Source: Bacteroidetes Order II. bacterium
Lineage (GTDB): Bacteria > Bacteroidota > Rhodothermia > Rhodothermales > UBA2364
Reading direction: 5' to 3'
Assembly (NCBI GenBank): GCA_016788705.1
Contig: JAEUSQ010000018.1
Coordinates: 1-64,000, forward strand
DNA: 64,000 nt
The notes below the pieces were generated by a model. That model saw only the letters and a program-made list of their open reading frames with translations, did not search any database and had not been told where the DNA came from. Position numbers and translations under genes: made by a program. How positions within the stretch are numbered: the first letter of the stretch is position 1; each line of letters opens with the position of its first letter. Below are positions 1 to 9,138 of this stretch, in pieces.

Positions 1-486
1 GCTGTCCTGGCCAATCGTCTGGGTGGCGAAGGCGGTGCGTGCTTTCAGGAGTTCGGTTTGGGCTTCTCGGAGACTTAAACGAAGCTCGCGGTCGTCTAAC
101 TGAAATAAAACATGCCCTGCTGCCACAAAACGACCTTCTTCAATGTTGCGGGTAATAATCAAACCACTCATTTCGGCACTTATTTCCGCTTGTTTCCAGG
201 CCGCCAAGTGTCCGGTAGCCTCAACTCGAATGGGGAATGCCATTGGAAGCACATTCACCGCTTCGATTTTGGCGGTTGCACCCGGACGTTGCACCGCATT
301 GTCTCGGCCTTCTTCTCCTGCTCCCATTAATTTGGGATAAAAGGCATAAGCCAGGATGCCGCCAATGGCCATAAAAAGCACAATACCAGCCCAATGATGC
401 GCACGAATTTTTTGGCTTCTGCGTGGCTGCTTGGTGGGAGAATCCAATGTTGGGGGAGGAGAATCTGGGACGGTTTCCTGAGACAT
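1..486 (-). CDS. RND efflux periplasmic adaptor (HlyD/MFP family), 5' part only
   Basis: The reading frame opens with ATG at 486 and stays open for 162 codons to the window edge, so the C-terminal part is missing here. The protein has a short Pro-rich cytoplasmic start, one membrane anchor at about residues 31-48 (IVLFMAIGGILAYAFYP), then the first beta-strands of an adaptor: a segment reading VEATGHLAAWKQAEISAEMS, followed by GLIITRNIEEGRFVAAGQHV and LFQLDDRELRLSL, which matches the lipoyl half-motif and start of the alpha-hairpin in MFP adaptors. Family knowledge: such proteins bridge an inner-membrane RND pump and an outer-membrane channel. Pump and channel genes would be expected to the left of position 1. 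A palindrome lies 50 bp upstream. Function class is confident; substrate unknown. Confidence 0.85.
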   Translation of the reverse strand, partial: MSQETVPDSPPPTLDSPTKQPRRSQKIRAHHWAGIVLFMAIGGILAYAFYPKLMGAGEEGRDNAVQRPGATAKIEAVNVLPMAFPIRVEATGHLAAWKQAEISAEMSGLIITRNIEEGRFVAAGHVLFQLDDRELRLSLREAQTELLKARTAFATQTIGQDS

Positions 487-535
487 TCGTATAATATTAG
501 AAGTAGAAGAATTTGTAACCCACACCCTGCTTACC

Positions 536-557
536 CATAGAATCCCTTTATTCTATG
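536..557. promoter_or_regulatory. 8-bp perfect inverted repeat upstream of the efflux adaptor
   Basis: CATAGAAT (536-543) and ATTCTATG (550-557) are exact reverse complements separated by 6 bp, about 50 bp upstream of the adaptor start at 486. There is no T-run, so it is not an obvious terminator. Size and position fit an operator for a dimeric repressor such as those controlling efflux genes, but no regulator gene is visible nearby. Inference only. Confidence 0.35.
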
Positions 558-816
558 CTGAATGGGGGGACATATGTTCTAAGAGATTAATATACAGTCT
601 TTTACATAAATTTTGTATCACTTAATGATAAAATTAAGACCTGATTATTGAAAGATAACCGATAACCTTTGCCTACTTGATGTTAAAGCCAATGATTTTA
701 TACAATTATGCTTGGTAATGACATGTAGCATAACATTGTTGTTTAATTGATGTTGCAGCAAATCAACTGTTTATTGAAGTACTTTATCCGATGGCTGGGT
801 AACCCCCAAATGGGAT

Positions 817-1446
817 TTACTTCTTGGTTATTTTTTTAAATCATACATATCCAGCCCCATCGGTAGTATGGGTGTTGCATTGCTTACATTGTGTAATATC
901 TTCTTCGGATAGAACGAAAGTATGAAAAATATGTCATCTGAATCTTTACTTGTGAACCAGTCATGATCGTCTGTTAAAACATATTTTAAATTGTTTTTAT
1001 ATTGATTATAGATGTTAATTATGATCTTTTTATCTAATTTTTTCCATATGTTAAAAAATGAAAATTCAGAGTAAGAGCGCTATTTTTTATTGAATAAAGG
1101 AGACCTAAGTTTAATCGTGTTGAGTTTATTGTCTTCTTGACTATAAACGTAAAACCTATTAAAATAATTGAGAGTAGTCAAAATGTCTTCTTCGATAGTC
1201 TCAGTGGGTGTCTCAATTGAAAAACTATTCCAAATGGGTAGCGGATTTTTTATTTTAAAGCAAGATTTTTTTGTTCCAAGGGAATTGCTTTTATGTATAT
1301 ATGCTTCCTTTAAAGCTTGTTCTTTAAAATGAAAATTCCACGATTATCAAATGCTAAATCCATTTTAGGTGCTTTTAATAAGATATTTATTTTAATAATA
1401 CATTCTCCAGTATTTGAAAATCAATAGATTGGACTAAACTATATGT
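817..1446 (-). pseudogene. Decayed gene of unknown function (frameshifts and an in-frame stop)
   Basis: Reading the minus strand from about 1440 gives SLVQSIDFQILEN, then after a frame change TGECIIKINILLKAPKMD and LAFDNRGIFIL, then after a second frame change near 1330 a long frame with HFKEQALKEAYIHKSNS, PLPIWNSFSIETPTET and ILTTLNYFNRFYVYSQED. This is interrupted by an in-frame TAG near 1082-1084 and resumes in the same frame with SYSEFSFFNIWKKLDKK, VLTDDHDWFTSKDSDDIFF and ILSFYPKKILHNVSNATPI to a TAA at 817. Continuous protein-like sequence spread over shifted frames is the signature of a dead gene. The region is visibly AT-richer than its neighbours, suggesting acquired DNA. I do not recognise the family. 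Confidence 0.6.
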
Positions 1447-1620
1447 TAGTCAAATTAATTAAGTCTTAAAATAATTTAAAATCTTAAAAAATAAATCAAA
1501 ATAACACATTGTTCTATCCATGTAAATCTTAGTAGGTATAAAATTGATTGGAACTCATAAAGACGTGGTTTCAGAAAATTTCCTCCGATCGTGTTTTTAA
1601 ACAAGTTAGGTATTTGATGT

Positions 1621-1833
1621 TTAAATTCTTAATAAATTGTCTTTTTTTGCTTTCCATCTGAAATAAAAGTGGCTAACACATAGTCCATCTTTATCTACAA
1701 GAATTACCTGCTCTGAAAGAGAATCTACTATCAATATGACGTCATTCGTATTCACATTTAAGATCCTTGATCTTAACAAGTTCAAACTAAGCAGACCATT
1801 TAATAATAAGTAGGTTCTTTTGGATAGTTTATG
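1621..1833 (-). pseudogene. C-terminal remnant, possibly of a 6-bladed beta-propeller protein
   Basis: A minus-strand frame with no start codon runs from about 1833 to a TAA at 1621 and reads LSKRTYLLLNGLLSLNLLRS, then RILNVNTNDVILIVDSL, SEQVILVDKDGLCVSHFYF and RWKAKKDNLLRI. The pattern of hydrophobic strands with VDSLSEQVILVDKDG resembles a propeller blade of the 6-bladed beta-propeller proteins common in Bacteroidota, but this is a weak resemblance. The upstream part is missing. It may belong to the same decayed island as the remnant at 817-1446. Confidence 0.4.
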
Positions 1834-1983
1834 TTATGGATGTCGAATCAAGTTGGGTATGACGGGCTTTTAAGTGCCGAGTACGTCATGCTCGCGAAAA
1901 CGGGAATCCATTTTGTAAAATACTTAACATAAACTAATTGGCACAGCCTACTTAACGCTCGGAGGTATGAATAAAAGATAAAA

Positions 1984-2017
1984 CCCAAACCGCTCCGAAG
2001 ATACAGAACGGTTTGGG
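1984..2017 (-). terminator. Rho-independent terminator after the HmuY gene
   Basis: CCCAAACCG (1984-1992) pairs with CGGTTTGGG (2009-2017). On the minus strand the stem is followed by TTTTATCTTTTATT. It lies 32 bp beyond the stop of the leftward HmuY gene. Confidence 0.7.
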
Positions 2018-2048
2018 GAGTTCGTTGGAAAAATGGCCGCGAGGCCGC

Positions 2049-2690
2049 TTATTTTGCAGCAGGGAACGTTGCCGACCCATCGCCTTGATACACATATCGG
2101 AAAGTATAGTGCCGAGCAGTGTCTTTTAGGGCATCCGGTGCAATGGGTGCCCCCTTATAATAACTCAGAATTTGGAGTTTTACATATTTTCCATCTGTCG
2201 TTTTGAATAGAAGAAGTTTGCCTGGAATGGGGGACGCCAGTTGGGTTGCACCATTATAGTTAAACCATCCATTGCCAGAGCCTACTGGAATGGCAAAAGG
2301 GCGGGTTGTATTGGCTTTGTCGTCCTTATAATATCCGGTTGTGGGGGCAGTCGTGAGTTCGTCGAAAGACCCGGTTAGGACTTGTGCCTGCGTATTGCCC
2401 GGCCCACTGCTCCCGCTATTCACAATGATGGTGGTGGCGCGGAAGCCTACGTCCCATTTAGTGGTGGCAGAATCGGTATTGGCAATTATTTTGTTGTCTT
2501 TGAAGCTGAAAAACGTAAACCTTCCCGTTGTTTTGGGTTGCGAGGTAGAGCCTGTAAGCACGGCAGGGTCTGCCGGAAGGTCTTTCACATCCGAACTGAC
2601 CACTTTTTTGTCGTCGTTAGAAGTTAGGTCGCACGCACCAATGGAGAGCGCCAAGAAGGCCGTAATAAGGCGTTTGTTCAATAAAAACAT
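2049..2690 (-). CDS. HmuY family haem-binding lipoprotein
   Basis: The product is about 213 aa. An upstream in-frame ATG at 2762 would overlap the receptor gene; the ATG at 2690 is preferred because it places a lipoprotein signal at the start (KRLITAFLALSIGAC, lipid-bearing Cys20). The mature part has the HmuY pattern: TGRFTFFSFKDNKII near the start, TKWDVGFRATTIIVNSG in the middle, and GKLLLFKTTDGKYVKLQILS with YTFRYVYQG near the C-terminus. Family knowledge: HmuY-type lipoproteins sit on the cell surface and capture haem for a TonB-dependent receptor. The receptor gene lies immediately upstream (28-bp gap), so the two form one leftward operon closed by the terminator at 1984-2017. The exact ligand cannot be read from the sequence. 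Confidence 0.85.
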   Translation of the reverse strand: MFLLNKRLITAFLALSIGACDLTSNDDKKVVSSDVKDLPADPAVLTGSTSQPKTTGRFTFFSFKDNKIIANTDSATTKWDVGFRATTIIVNSGSSGPGNTQAQVLTGSFDELTTAPTTGYYKDDKANTTRPFAIPVGSGNGWFNYNGATQLASPIPGKLLLFKTTDGKYVKLQILSYYKGAPIAPDALKDTARHYTFRYVYQGDGSATFPAAK

Positions 2691-2718
2691 AGTTTTATGG
2701 TTTTGTGTTTTTGAGGGT

Positions 2719-4842
2719 TTAGAGAGAAAGTTCAAAGCCTGCATACCAAATACGACCCGCAAGATGGGGCATTTGGAGGTGTTGGTAATTCGTCACATTC
2801 TGGATACCTGCACGAGCGTTGGCTTTTGGGTGGATGTTTTTTTGGAGGTTGAGATGGAGCAGAAGGTGCGCCGGAATGAATTCTTCTGCAATGTCTGCCA
2901 CCAAGTTTCCATTGAGGTCTTGAAGGGCGTAACGCCCTTGTAGTTGTATCCGCGTTTGCACCCGAAAATCCCAGCGATCCGTGAGCAAGTGGTCTTCAAA
3001 AGAGATCAAGCGAGAAAATGCCGCTTGGGCTTGGTGGCGGGAGCGGTTAAAAAGCCCGGCATATTCCCGTCGAGACATGCGCTTGGGGAAGCCATTCCTC
3101 GTGGTATAAAGTTCTCCACTCTTTATCTGACGGAGGACTTTATGGTCTGCGGTGTCCAAAAATTGATAACTTAGGTCTAATTGCCCCTCCCAAATCCTGA
3201 ATTGGGTTTCTATTTCTGCACCTTGGGTATAAATTTGTGATAGGTTTCCATAGGTAAACACTTGTTGGCCATTTTTCTTAATTGCAACGGCACGGGTTTC
3301 GATTAGGTTTTTTACCTCGTTACGGAAAAGGTTGGCCTTAACAATCAGCGATTTGTGGGGCAAAAAGTCGGCTCCAAAATTAAAAGCCCAAGCAGTTTCC
3401 GGTGCTAATTGCTCGGCCTGTTGCAAGTTGGTGGTGATGGTCAAAAGTTGACCTTGTGCAGCCAAATTGTCAAGACCGGCTCGGATTCCCGTAGCGCCGA
3501 AGACATTATACCCCACAACCGGATTGTTATAATCCATATAAAGTTGTTGGAAGGTAGGGGATTTAAAGCCACTCCCCACCGATGTACGAATTCGCCATTG
3601 GGCACTTGGTTTGTAAAGTCCTGATATTTTTGGGGTTATGCGGAAACCATATGCTTGAAAATGGTCTGCACGTAGGCTACCTGTTAGATCAAATTTGCTT
3701 CCTACATAATCGTTTTGGAGATATAAAAACGCATTATTTCGGGACTGGCTTTCACCGGAGACACGATCGGCTTGTACCCTCTCTTTGGAATACCCCGTAC
3801 CAAGAATGAAAAAATGATTCTTTCGCCATAACCAATCGTACTGTGCTTCTACTTTTAGTAATGTTTGATTGTATTGGGTTTGGTTGATGGAGCCTTCTAC
3901 GATCGGAACTACACGCAAGAGGGTTCCAAAGGATGCGTTATAGAAGCGGTAGGTAAACTTCTGTGTTCCTTTCCAGTTTTTTTCGCCGTGGATTCCTGCC
4001 GTCCATTCCGTCCGAGCGCCTTCTTGCTGATATAAGATTGCTCCCGATTGGCTGTAGAGATTGGTTAGATTTTTTTGTGTTTGATTCCCAAAGCGGAATT
4101 TTGCGGCAGTTTTATGGTTGTTGTGTTGGTGTCGCAGTTCCGCGCCTCCAGAAAGGTCTCGGAAGGGCGGAACGGTTGGATCTATGCCGTCCGAGTCGGT
4201 TAGTTCATACCCACTGCTTCGGTATAGGGTAGCCTCGGCTTTGCTGCTCCATTTCCCCTTCTGCCAGTTGGCCCGGAGGTGCGAAGACAAGGTGCGATTG
4301 GTTTCAAATTGGTTAGAAACATGTAGCCGAGTGCCAGCATCCGTCGAGCGCGTAACGATATTAATAACGCCTGCCAGTGCTTCGCTTCCGTATAAAGAAG
4401 AGGCCGCCCCTCGGATGATTTCCACCCGTTCAATTTGGTCCACCGAGATTCTGGAAAGGTCTAAAGTCCCAGCTTCACGCCCAATCATCGGCTCGCCGTC
4501 TATCATAATAAGGGTATAGGCCGGGTCTAATCCTTGAACCTGTACACCTGCTCCGTGGTTGTACTGAACACGAAGGTTGGGAATGCCCGCCAAAATATCT
4601 GAAAGCCGGTTTCGGCCTAAACGCCCCAAATCTTCTTTTGTAATAACCGTTATGGGAATGCTTTGTTGAGACAAACCCTTTGTGGTTTTGGTGGAGGTGA
4701 TTTCGATTTCTCCAAGAAAGGTGGTTTGGGTGGAATCTTTGAGACCTTGAGCCAAAATAGCGGAACCCCAAAGGAAGGCTGTTATTAGACTAACAACCAT
4801 AAAGCCAACACTCTGATAGGAATAAATATTTTTTAAAAGCAT
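2719..4842 (-). CDS. TonB-dependent outer-membrane receptor (HmuR-like, haem/iron uptake)
   Basis: 707 aa, a typical receptor length. An N-terminal membrane signal (VSLITAFLWGSAILAQG) is followed by a plug domain at about residues 55-165 with ITVITKEDLGRLGRNRLSDI, the DGEPMIGREAG loop, and the diagnostic RVEIIRGAASSLYGSEALAG and VINIVTRS. The rest is a beta-barrel ending in an aromatic strand (WYAGFELSL). Family knowledge: the protein imports iron complexes or haem across the outer membrane with TonB energy. The downstream HmuY lipoprotein gene supports haem as the substrate. No STN domain is present, so it does not itself signal to a FecR-type regulator, unlike the receptor at 43969-46815. 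The upstream region is AT-rich and probably carries the promoter. Confidence 0.92.
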   Translation of the reverse strand: MLLKNIYSYQSVGFMVVSLITAFLWGSAILAQGLKDSTQTTFLGEIEITSTKTTKGLSQQSIPITVITKEDLGRLGRNRLSDILAGIPNLRVQYNHGAGVQVQGLDPAYTLIMIDGEPMIGREAGTLDLSRISVDQIERVEIIRGAASSLYGSEALAGVINIVTRSTDAGTRLHVSNQFETNRTLSSHLRANWQKGKWSSKAEATLYRSSGYELTDSDGIDPTVPPFRDLSGGAELRHQHNNHKTAAKFRFGNQTQKNLTNLYSQSGAILYQQEGARTEWTAGIHGEKNWKGTQKFTYRFYNASFGTLLRVVPIVEGSINQTQYNQTLLKVEAQYDWLWRKNHFFILGTGYSKERVQADRVSGESQSRNNAFLYLQNDYVGSKFDLTGSLRADHFQAYGFRITPKISGLYKPSAQWRIRTSVGSGFKSPTFQQLYMDYNNPVVGYNVFGATGIRAGLDNLAAQGQLLTITTNLQQAEQLAPETAWAFNFGADFLPHKSLIVKANLFRNEVKNLIETRAVAIKKNGQQVFTYGNLSQIYTQGAEIETQFRIWEGQLDLSYQFLDTADHKVLRQIKSGELYTTRNGFPKRMSRREYAGLFNRSRHQAQAAFSRLISFEDHLLTDRWDFRVQTRIQLQGRYALQDLNGNLVADIAEEFIPAHLLLHLNLQKNIHPKANARAGIQNVTNYQHLQMPHLAGRIWYAGFELSL

Positions 4843-5062
4843 ATAAATACATAGTATAATAAGATGATTAGCATGTAATAAAAATATTAAACTGCAAAAA
4901 TAGAATAAAGAAATAAATTTGAATTGATATAATAAAATAACAATTGAAATAAATCGTAAAACTTGTAAAAAGGTGTTAAACAGATATATACTTCAAAAAG
5001 TCATGAAGATAGGTCTTTATAGGATTGTTTTCCATAAAGCACCTGCATTCGGGTACAAAAAA
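4843..5062. other. AT-rich non-coding spacer, probable promoter region of the receptor gene
   Basis: No protein-like frame is visible on either strand. The stretch next to 4843 is strongly AT-rich, with several TATAAT/TAAATA-like runs on the minus strand. The right part, up to 5226, contains only the two terminators of the S9 peptidase gene. No Fur-box-like palindrome could be identified with confidence. Confidence 0.4.
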
Positions 5063-5087
5063 AGCCTCCCAATGGTTATCGGAGGCT
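5063..5087 (-). terminator. Rho-independent terminator (second of a tandem pair)
   Basis: AGCCTCC (5063-5069) pairs with GGAGGCT (5081-5087). On the minus strand it is followed by a run of seven or more T. It lies downstream of the leftward S9 peptidase gene and behind another hairpin at 5125-5149. Confidence 0.8.
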
Positions 5088-5124
5088 CAAGTGTGCGCTG
5101 CTAGTAGCATTGAATTAACGAAAA

Positions 5125-5149
5125 ACGCCGGAGTTTATGGCCCCGGCGT
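5125..5149 (-). terminator. Rho-independent terminator (first of a tandem pair)
   Basis: ACGCCGG (5125-5131) pairs with CCGGCGT (5143-5149). The minus-strand continuation is TTTTTCG. It is the first stop signal after the S9 peptidase gene, which ends at 5227. Confidence 0.75.
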
Positions 5150-5226
5150 AGAATGTTGTGGCTGAATAAGTCCCCTATAAGAAACGTTGACCATCTTTCA
5201 TTACAAGAGATTTGGAAAGGCTATTT

Positions 5227-7644
5227 TTATTGGGTTCCGGTTCGTTTAGGTGCATTTTTGACATATTTATCTAACCATTGGACGGTTTCCCAAAGCAAAT
5301 GGAGGTTAGATTCGCGTGCTGCGTAGCCATGCGATTCATGGGGCAAGACCACATATCGTGCTGTCCCTCCGTGACCTTTGATGGCATTATACAGTCGTTC
5401 GCTTTGAATGGGAAAGGTTCCAGGGTTGTTGTCTGCCTCACCATGAACCAATAAAATAGGTGTTTTTATTTTGTGGGCGAACATGAAGGGTGACATCTTG
5501 GAATAGACTTCTGGCGCCTGCCAGATGGTTCGTTCCTCGTTTTGGAAGCCAAAAGGCGTAAGGGTTCGGTTATATGCCCCGCTTCGTGCAACACCCGCCC
5601 GAAATAGATCTGAATGCGCCAGTAAATTGGCCGTCATAAAAGCGCCATAAGAGTGTCCTCCGACAGCCACGCGGTCGGGATCAATGACGCCACGGCGGAC
5701 GCCTTCGTCTATAGCTGCTTTTGCGCTTGCTACCAATTGTTCAACAAAGGTGTCGTTGGGTTCTTCTTTGCCAACGCCAACGATGGGCATGGAAGCATTG
5801 TCTAAAACAGCATAGCCCGCCAAAACCAGCATCAGCGCCGATCCGGCAGAAATACGGGTGAAGGTATATGGGGAACCGCTAACCTGTCCTGCGGCAGCGG
5901 CATCTTTAAATTCGGCAGGATAGGCCCAAATAAAAGTGGGCAAAGGCCCGTTTTCTTTTTTATAGCCCTTCGGCAGGTATAAAATGGCGTTCAGATCTAC
6001 GCCATCTGCGCGTTTATAGCGGATAATTTCTTTGCTAATGCCTTGCAATTGTGGGTATGGGTCAGGAAATTGCGTCATTTGTTTCACTTTGTCGGTTCCG
6101 AGCGTCCGCATGAAATAATTGGGTACTTCGGTTTGAGATTCACGGCGGGTCATGAGCGATTGACCGTCTGGGAGCAGGGCAACAACGGATTCGTAATAAG
6201 GTGCCTGAGCACGCCAAAGTTCGGTAGATTTTCCATCCTCGATGTGCATCTTATTCAGAAACGGACGATTTCCGTCGGGTGTAGCCCCTATTCCTTGCAT
6301 GTAAAGCGATTTTCCGTCTTCGGTTGTGCGCAAAACCATCCGGTCAAACTGATTTCGCTTCATTAAGGGGCTTCCTGGATTGTTATAGCGGTCTTCGGTA
6401 TTTAGATCAAGCAATTTTCGAAGTGTACTCATGGGCTTGGAGGAATCCATTACAAACGTTCGACGGCTTCTGGTTTGCGTCCAAGTATCCGAGATGAGGG
6501 CAAGGTTTTTGTCTCCCCATATGATGCCCGCAAAGCGTTGTTCGGTTCTGGCAATAGGCAATTTTTCCCCAGAGAATGGTGCCGACAGGGTATAGACTTG
6601 GTCACGGAAAGGGACCTTATTTTTTGGATCGCCGCCATCTAAGGCTTCTACCCAAAACAGGGTTGCGGCAACATCGGGTCGCCAGTTTGCACCACGAACA
6701 CCTGTTGTAGTGGCATTAAAGCCAATCGGTACAGTGTCTTGTAAAGGTAACTCGGCCAAGACATAGACCATCTTGGCTTTTTTGTCCCACACTTCCAATT
6801 TTCGGGGAAAAGCACCAACCGTTACCAAATAGGAATAAGGGCGACGGATGGTGGAAACCAGAAAATAATTTCCATCGGGGGATGTCGAAATATTGTCATA
6901 AATAGCCGCTGGGCCAAAATTTTGTGTTGCTCCGCCCCAAGAAACCATGACGGGTTGCGATGTGAAGTAGTGGTCAAATAGGGCTTCGTCGTGTTCGTTC
7001 CGAAGTAAGTCCTGAAATGTACGGGCTGGGGCAGAACGTCCCAAATTTTCCTGTACAACGGGGCCTTTGGGGGCGGGATCGGCGATTGGGGCGGCCTTTC
7101 GATCGGTGGGGATCGTAAAACAGAGCAATCTGGCATTGTCTTGCCATGAACAGGCATTGTTTAAGGTCGTGTTCATCTTTCTGGCAGAAAGGCGAAAGGC
7201 TTTGCCCGATTTTACTTCGGTGCCCCAAATTTCAATACGGTCTTTAAACGTGACCGTAAAAGCAACCCGTTTGCCATCAGGCGACCACATCGGAGGCCCC
7301 ATCCTGCCTTCTGGAGGAAGCCCCATTACCTTGACTTCTTTTTGATCCGAAAGGCTCCGAAATGACATCGCCGTAATAAACCCACCTCGGCTCGCGCCAT
7401 TGGTCGCTGGTTTGATCCGGAGTCCGGCCAATCGGAGTTCTGGCTCTGCCAGTTCTGCAATGGGCGGCATGTCCGACGTTTCCAAAATCGCCATGGTGGC
7501 GTAATCGGGGCTAAGTGAGACGGATGGCGTATTGGGCGCATCGGCGACGGCCTTCAGGTCTGGCGGAGGAAGCTGATAAGTGTTTTGGGCGAATAAAGGC
7601 AAGTCAAAGACCACCAACACCAACAGGGCGAAAGTTTTTTTCAT
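5227..7644 (-). CDS. S9 family serine peptidase (prolyl oligopeptidase type), exported
   Basis: 805 aa with a Sec signal at the start (FALLVLVVFDLPLFAQ). The N-terminal half has beta-propeller-type repeats (MWSPDGKRVAFTVTFKDRIE, TSPDGNYFLVSTIRRPYSY). The C-terminal catalytic domain has the alpha/beta-hydrolase triad: Ser665 in GGHSYGAF, Asp738 in HGEADNNPGT and His772 in HESHGYA. Family knowledge: such enzymes cleave short peptides, either as prolyl oligopeptidases or as glutamyl endopeptidases of the S9D group; the sequence alone does not decide which. Expected location is the periplasm. The gene stands alone, is transcribed leftward, and is followed by two tandem terminators. The nearest gene on the right is divergent, starting at 7756. 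Confidence 0.92.
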   Translation of the reverse strand: MKKTFALLVLVVFDLPLFAQNTYQLPPPDLKAVADAPNTPSVSLSPDYATMAILETSDMPPIAELAEPELRLAGLRIKPATNGASRGGFITAMSFRSLSDQKEVKVMGLPPEGRMGPPMWSPDGKRVAFTVTFKDRIEIWGTEVKSGKAFRLSARKMNTTLNNACSWQDNARLLCFTIPTDRKAAPIADPAPKGPVVQENLGRSAPARTFQDLLRNEHDEALFDHYFTSQPVMVSWGGATQNFGPAAIYDNISTSPDGNYFLVSTIRRPYSYLVTVGAFPRKLEVWDKKAKMVYVLAELPLQDTVPIGFNATTTGVRGANWRPDVAATLFWVEALDGGDPKNKVPFRDQVYTLSAPFSGEKLPIARTEQRFAGIIWGDKNLALISDTWTQTRSRRTFVMDSSKPMSTLRKLLDLNTEDRYNNPGSPLMKRNQFDRMVLRTTEDGKSLYMQGIGATPDGNRPFLNKMHIEDGKSTELWRAQAPYYESVVALLPDGQSLMTRRESQTEVPNYFMRTLGTDKVKQMTQFPDPYPQLQGISKEIIRYKRADGVDLNAILYLPKGYKKENGPLPTFIWAYPAEFKDAAAAGQVSGSPYTFTRISAGSALMLVLAGYAVLDNASMPIVGVGKEEPNDTFVEQLVASAKAAIDEGVRRGVIDPDRVAVGGHSYGAFMTANLLAHSDLFRAGVARSGAYNRTLTPFGFQNEERTIWQAPEVYSKMSPFMFAHKIKTPILLVHGEADNNPGTFPIQSERLYNAIKGHGGTARYVVLPHESHGYAARESNLHLLWETVQWLDKYVKNAPKRTGTQ

Positions 7645-7755
7645 AGGGTTTTGGGTAAATGGTAAAAAGTGAATGTCTATCAGGATTGTACTTCCAAAGT
7701 TACATCAAAAAATGCGTTTGGTTTATTCTGAATGTATATTTAGTGAAACAACCGA

Positions 7756-9105
7756 ATGAAAAATATGAAGTCTTTTCGCTTTCCGAATCCATTGGTTCTA
7801 CTGACCTTGTGTATTTTATTGGCTTCGTTCCTCACCTACTTGGTTCCTGCAGGCCAATTCGACCGCAAAGAAGACCCGTTAACGGGCCGTAATGTGGTGG
7901 TGGCAGGAACCTATAAAGGGGTTGCATCGGCGCCTGTTAATTTGTGGGAAGCCCTGATGGCCATTCCACGCGGCCTACAATCGGCAGGTTCGGTCATTTT
8001 TTTGGTATTTCTTTCGGGTGCGGCATTTGCTGTTGTGGACAAGGCGGGCTCATTTCGATGGGCTGCCGAGGTACTGATGCGTAAATTATCCCACAACTCT
8101 GTTTTGGTGATTCCTGTGATCATGGTATTGTTTGCCTTAGGGGGCATGGTGATCAATATGCAGGAAGAGATTATTCCATTGGTTCCCGTGATGCTTTTGT
8201 TGATGCGTCGGCTGGGCTATCCGCCTATTATTGCAGTTGCTGTGAGCATAGGTGCTGCTGCTATTGGCGCGGCATTTAGCCCCTTCAATCCATTTCAGGT
8301 GATTATTGCGCAAAAACTGGCCGAAGTCCCCTTGTTATCAGGGATGGGGTTTCGGTTGGTCATTGGGGGGATTGCACTTTCCTACTGGATTTGGTGGGTG
8401 ATGCGATATGCGCAAAAGAGGATAGCAACCCCCGAGTACGTAATCCAAGAGCAAGTAGTGGGAGGTGTATGGCGTCATATACTCATTCTGTCGCTGGTGG
8501 TGGCTATGCTGGTGGGGTATGTGGTGGGGATTACGGTGTATAATTGGGAATTTGAACAACTTACGGTGCTGTATTTTCTGTTAGGTGTTGCAGTGGCAAT
8601 CATTGCCCGTCTATCAATGGATGAAGCGGTAAAAAGTTTTATTTGGGGGTTGGAAAGCATGGCCTTTGCAGGGATGATTATTGGATTTGCCAAAGCCATT
8701 TTTGTGGTGCTGGATCAGGGGCAGATCATTGATACCATAGTGAATGGGGTATTTGTACCTGTTGCCCACTTGCCTGTTGCCCTTTCTGCAATGACCATGA
8801 TGGGCATTCAAAGCCTGTTACACTTTGCGGTTCCAAGTGTATCGGGGCAGGCGGTTCTGACCATGCCAGTATTGGTACCTCTCTCGGACCTGCTCGGTCT
8901 TTCGCGTAATATCACCGTTTTGGCGTATCAATATGGTGCAGGACTGGCGGAGTTATTGGTTCCAACAAATGGGGCCTTAATGGCTATTCTGGCAGCCTCC
9001 GGTGTACGGTACGAAGAATGGACACAGTTTTTATGGCCGGCATTGGGTGGATTGGTGGGCATTGGATTATTGGGCATAGGCTTGGGCATTGTTTTTGGAA
9101 TCTGA
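7756..9105 (+). CDS. YfcC/DcuC-type inner-membrane carrier (C4-dicarboxylate or amino-acid transporter family)
   Basis: 449 aa, highly hydrophobic, about 11-12 membrane segments. Family marks include LTYLVPAGQFDRKEDPLTGR near the N-terminus, the glycine-rich FALGGMVINMQEEIIPLVPV and SIGAAAIGAAFSPFNPFQ in the middle, and LLHFAVPSVSGQAVLTMPVL followed by YGAGLAELLVPTNGALMAIL in the second half. These match the YfcC family of the C4-dicarboxylate anaerobic carrier superfamily (PF03606). Substrates are poorly defined; dicarboxylates, arginine/ornithine or peptides have been assigned to relatives, so I leave the substrate open. A second in-frame ATG lies three codons downstream. The next gene, a small membrane protein, follows after 33 bp and is probably co-transcribed. 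Confidence 0.85.
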   Translation: MKNMKSFRFPNPLVLLTLCILLASFLTYLVPAGQFDRKEDPLTGRNVVVAGTYKGVASAPVNLWEALMAIPRGLQSAGSVIFLVFLSGAAFAVVDKAGSFRWAAEVLMRKLSHNSVLVIPVIMVLFALGGMVINMQEEIIPLVPVMLLLMRRLGYPPIIAVAVSIGAAAIGAAFSPFNPFQVIIAQKLAEVPLLSGMGFRLVIGGIALSYWIWWVMRYAQKRIATPEYVIQEQVVGGVWRHILILSLVVAMLVGYVVGITVYNWEFEQLTVLYFLLGVAVAIIARLSMDEAVKSFIWGLESMAFAGMIIGFAKAIFVVLDQGQIIDTIVNGVFVPVAHLPVALSAMTMMGIQSLLHFAVPSVSGQAVLTMPVLVPLSDLLGLSRNITVLAYQYGAGLAELLVPTNGALMAILAASGVRYEEWTQFLWPALGGLVGIGLLGIGLGIVFGI

Positions 9106-9138
9106 TGCAAAAATTCTTTTCTCTTTCTTATTTTTCTT

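Noticed and set aside
1885-1910. Sequence resembling the common GTCATGCTCGCG...CGGGAAT intergenic repeat
   Set aside because: Only one copy was noticed and its palindrome is imperfect, so a repeat family cannot be supported from this window.
2341-2943. 200-codon plus-strand frame opposite HmuY and the receptor C-terminus
   Set aside because: Lies antisense to two clear genes and has no recognisable domain.
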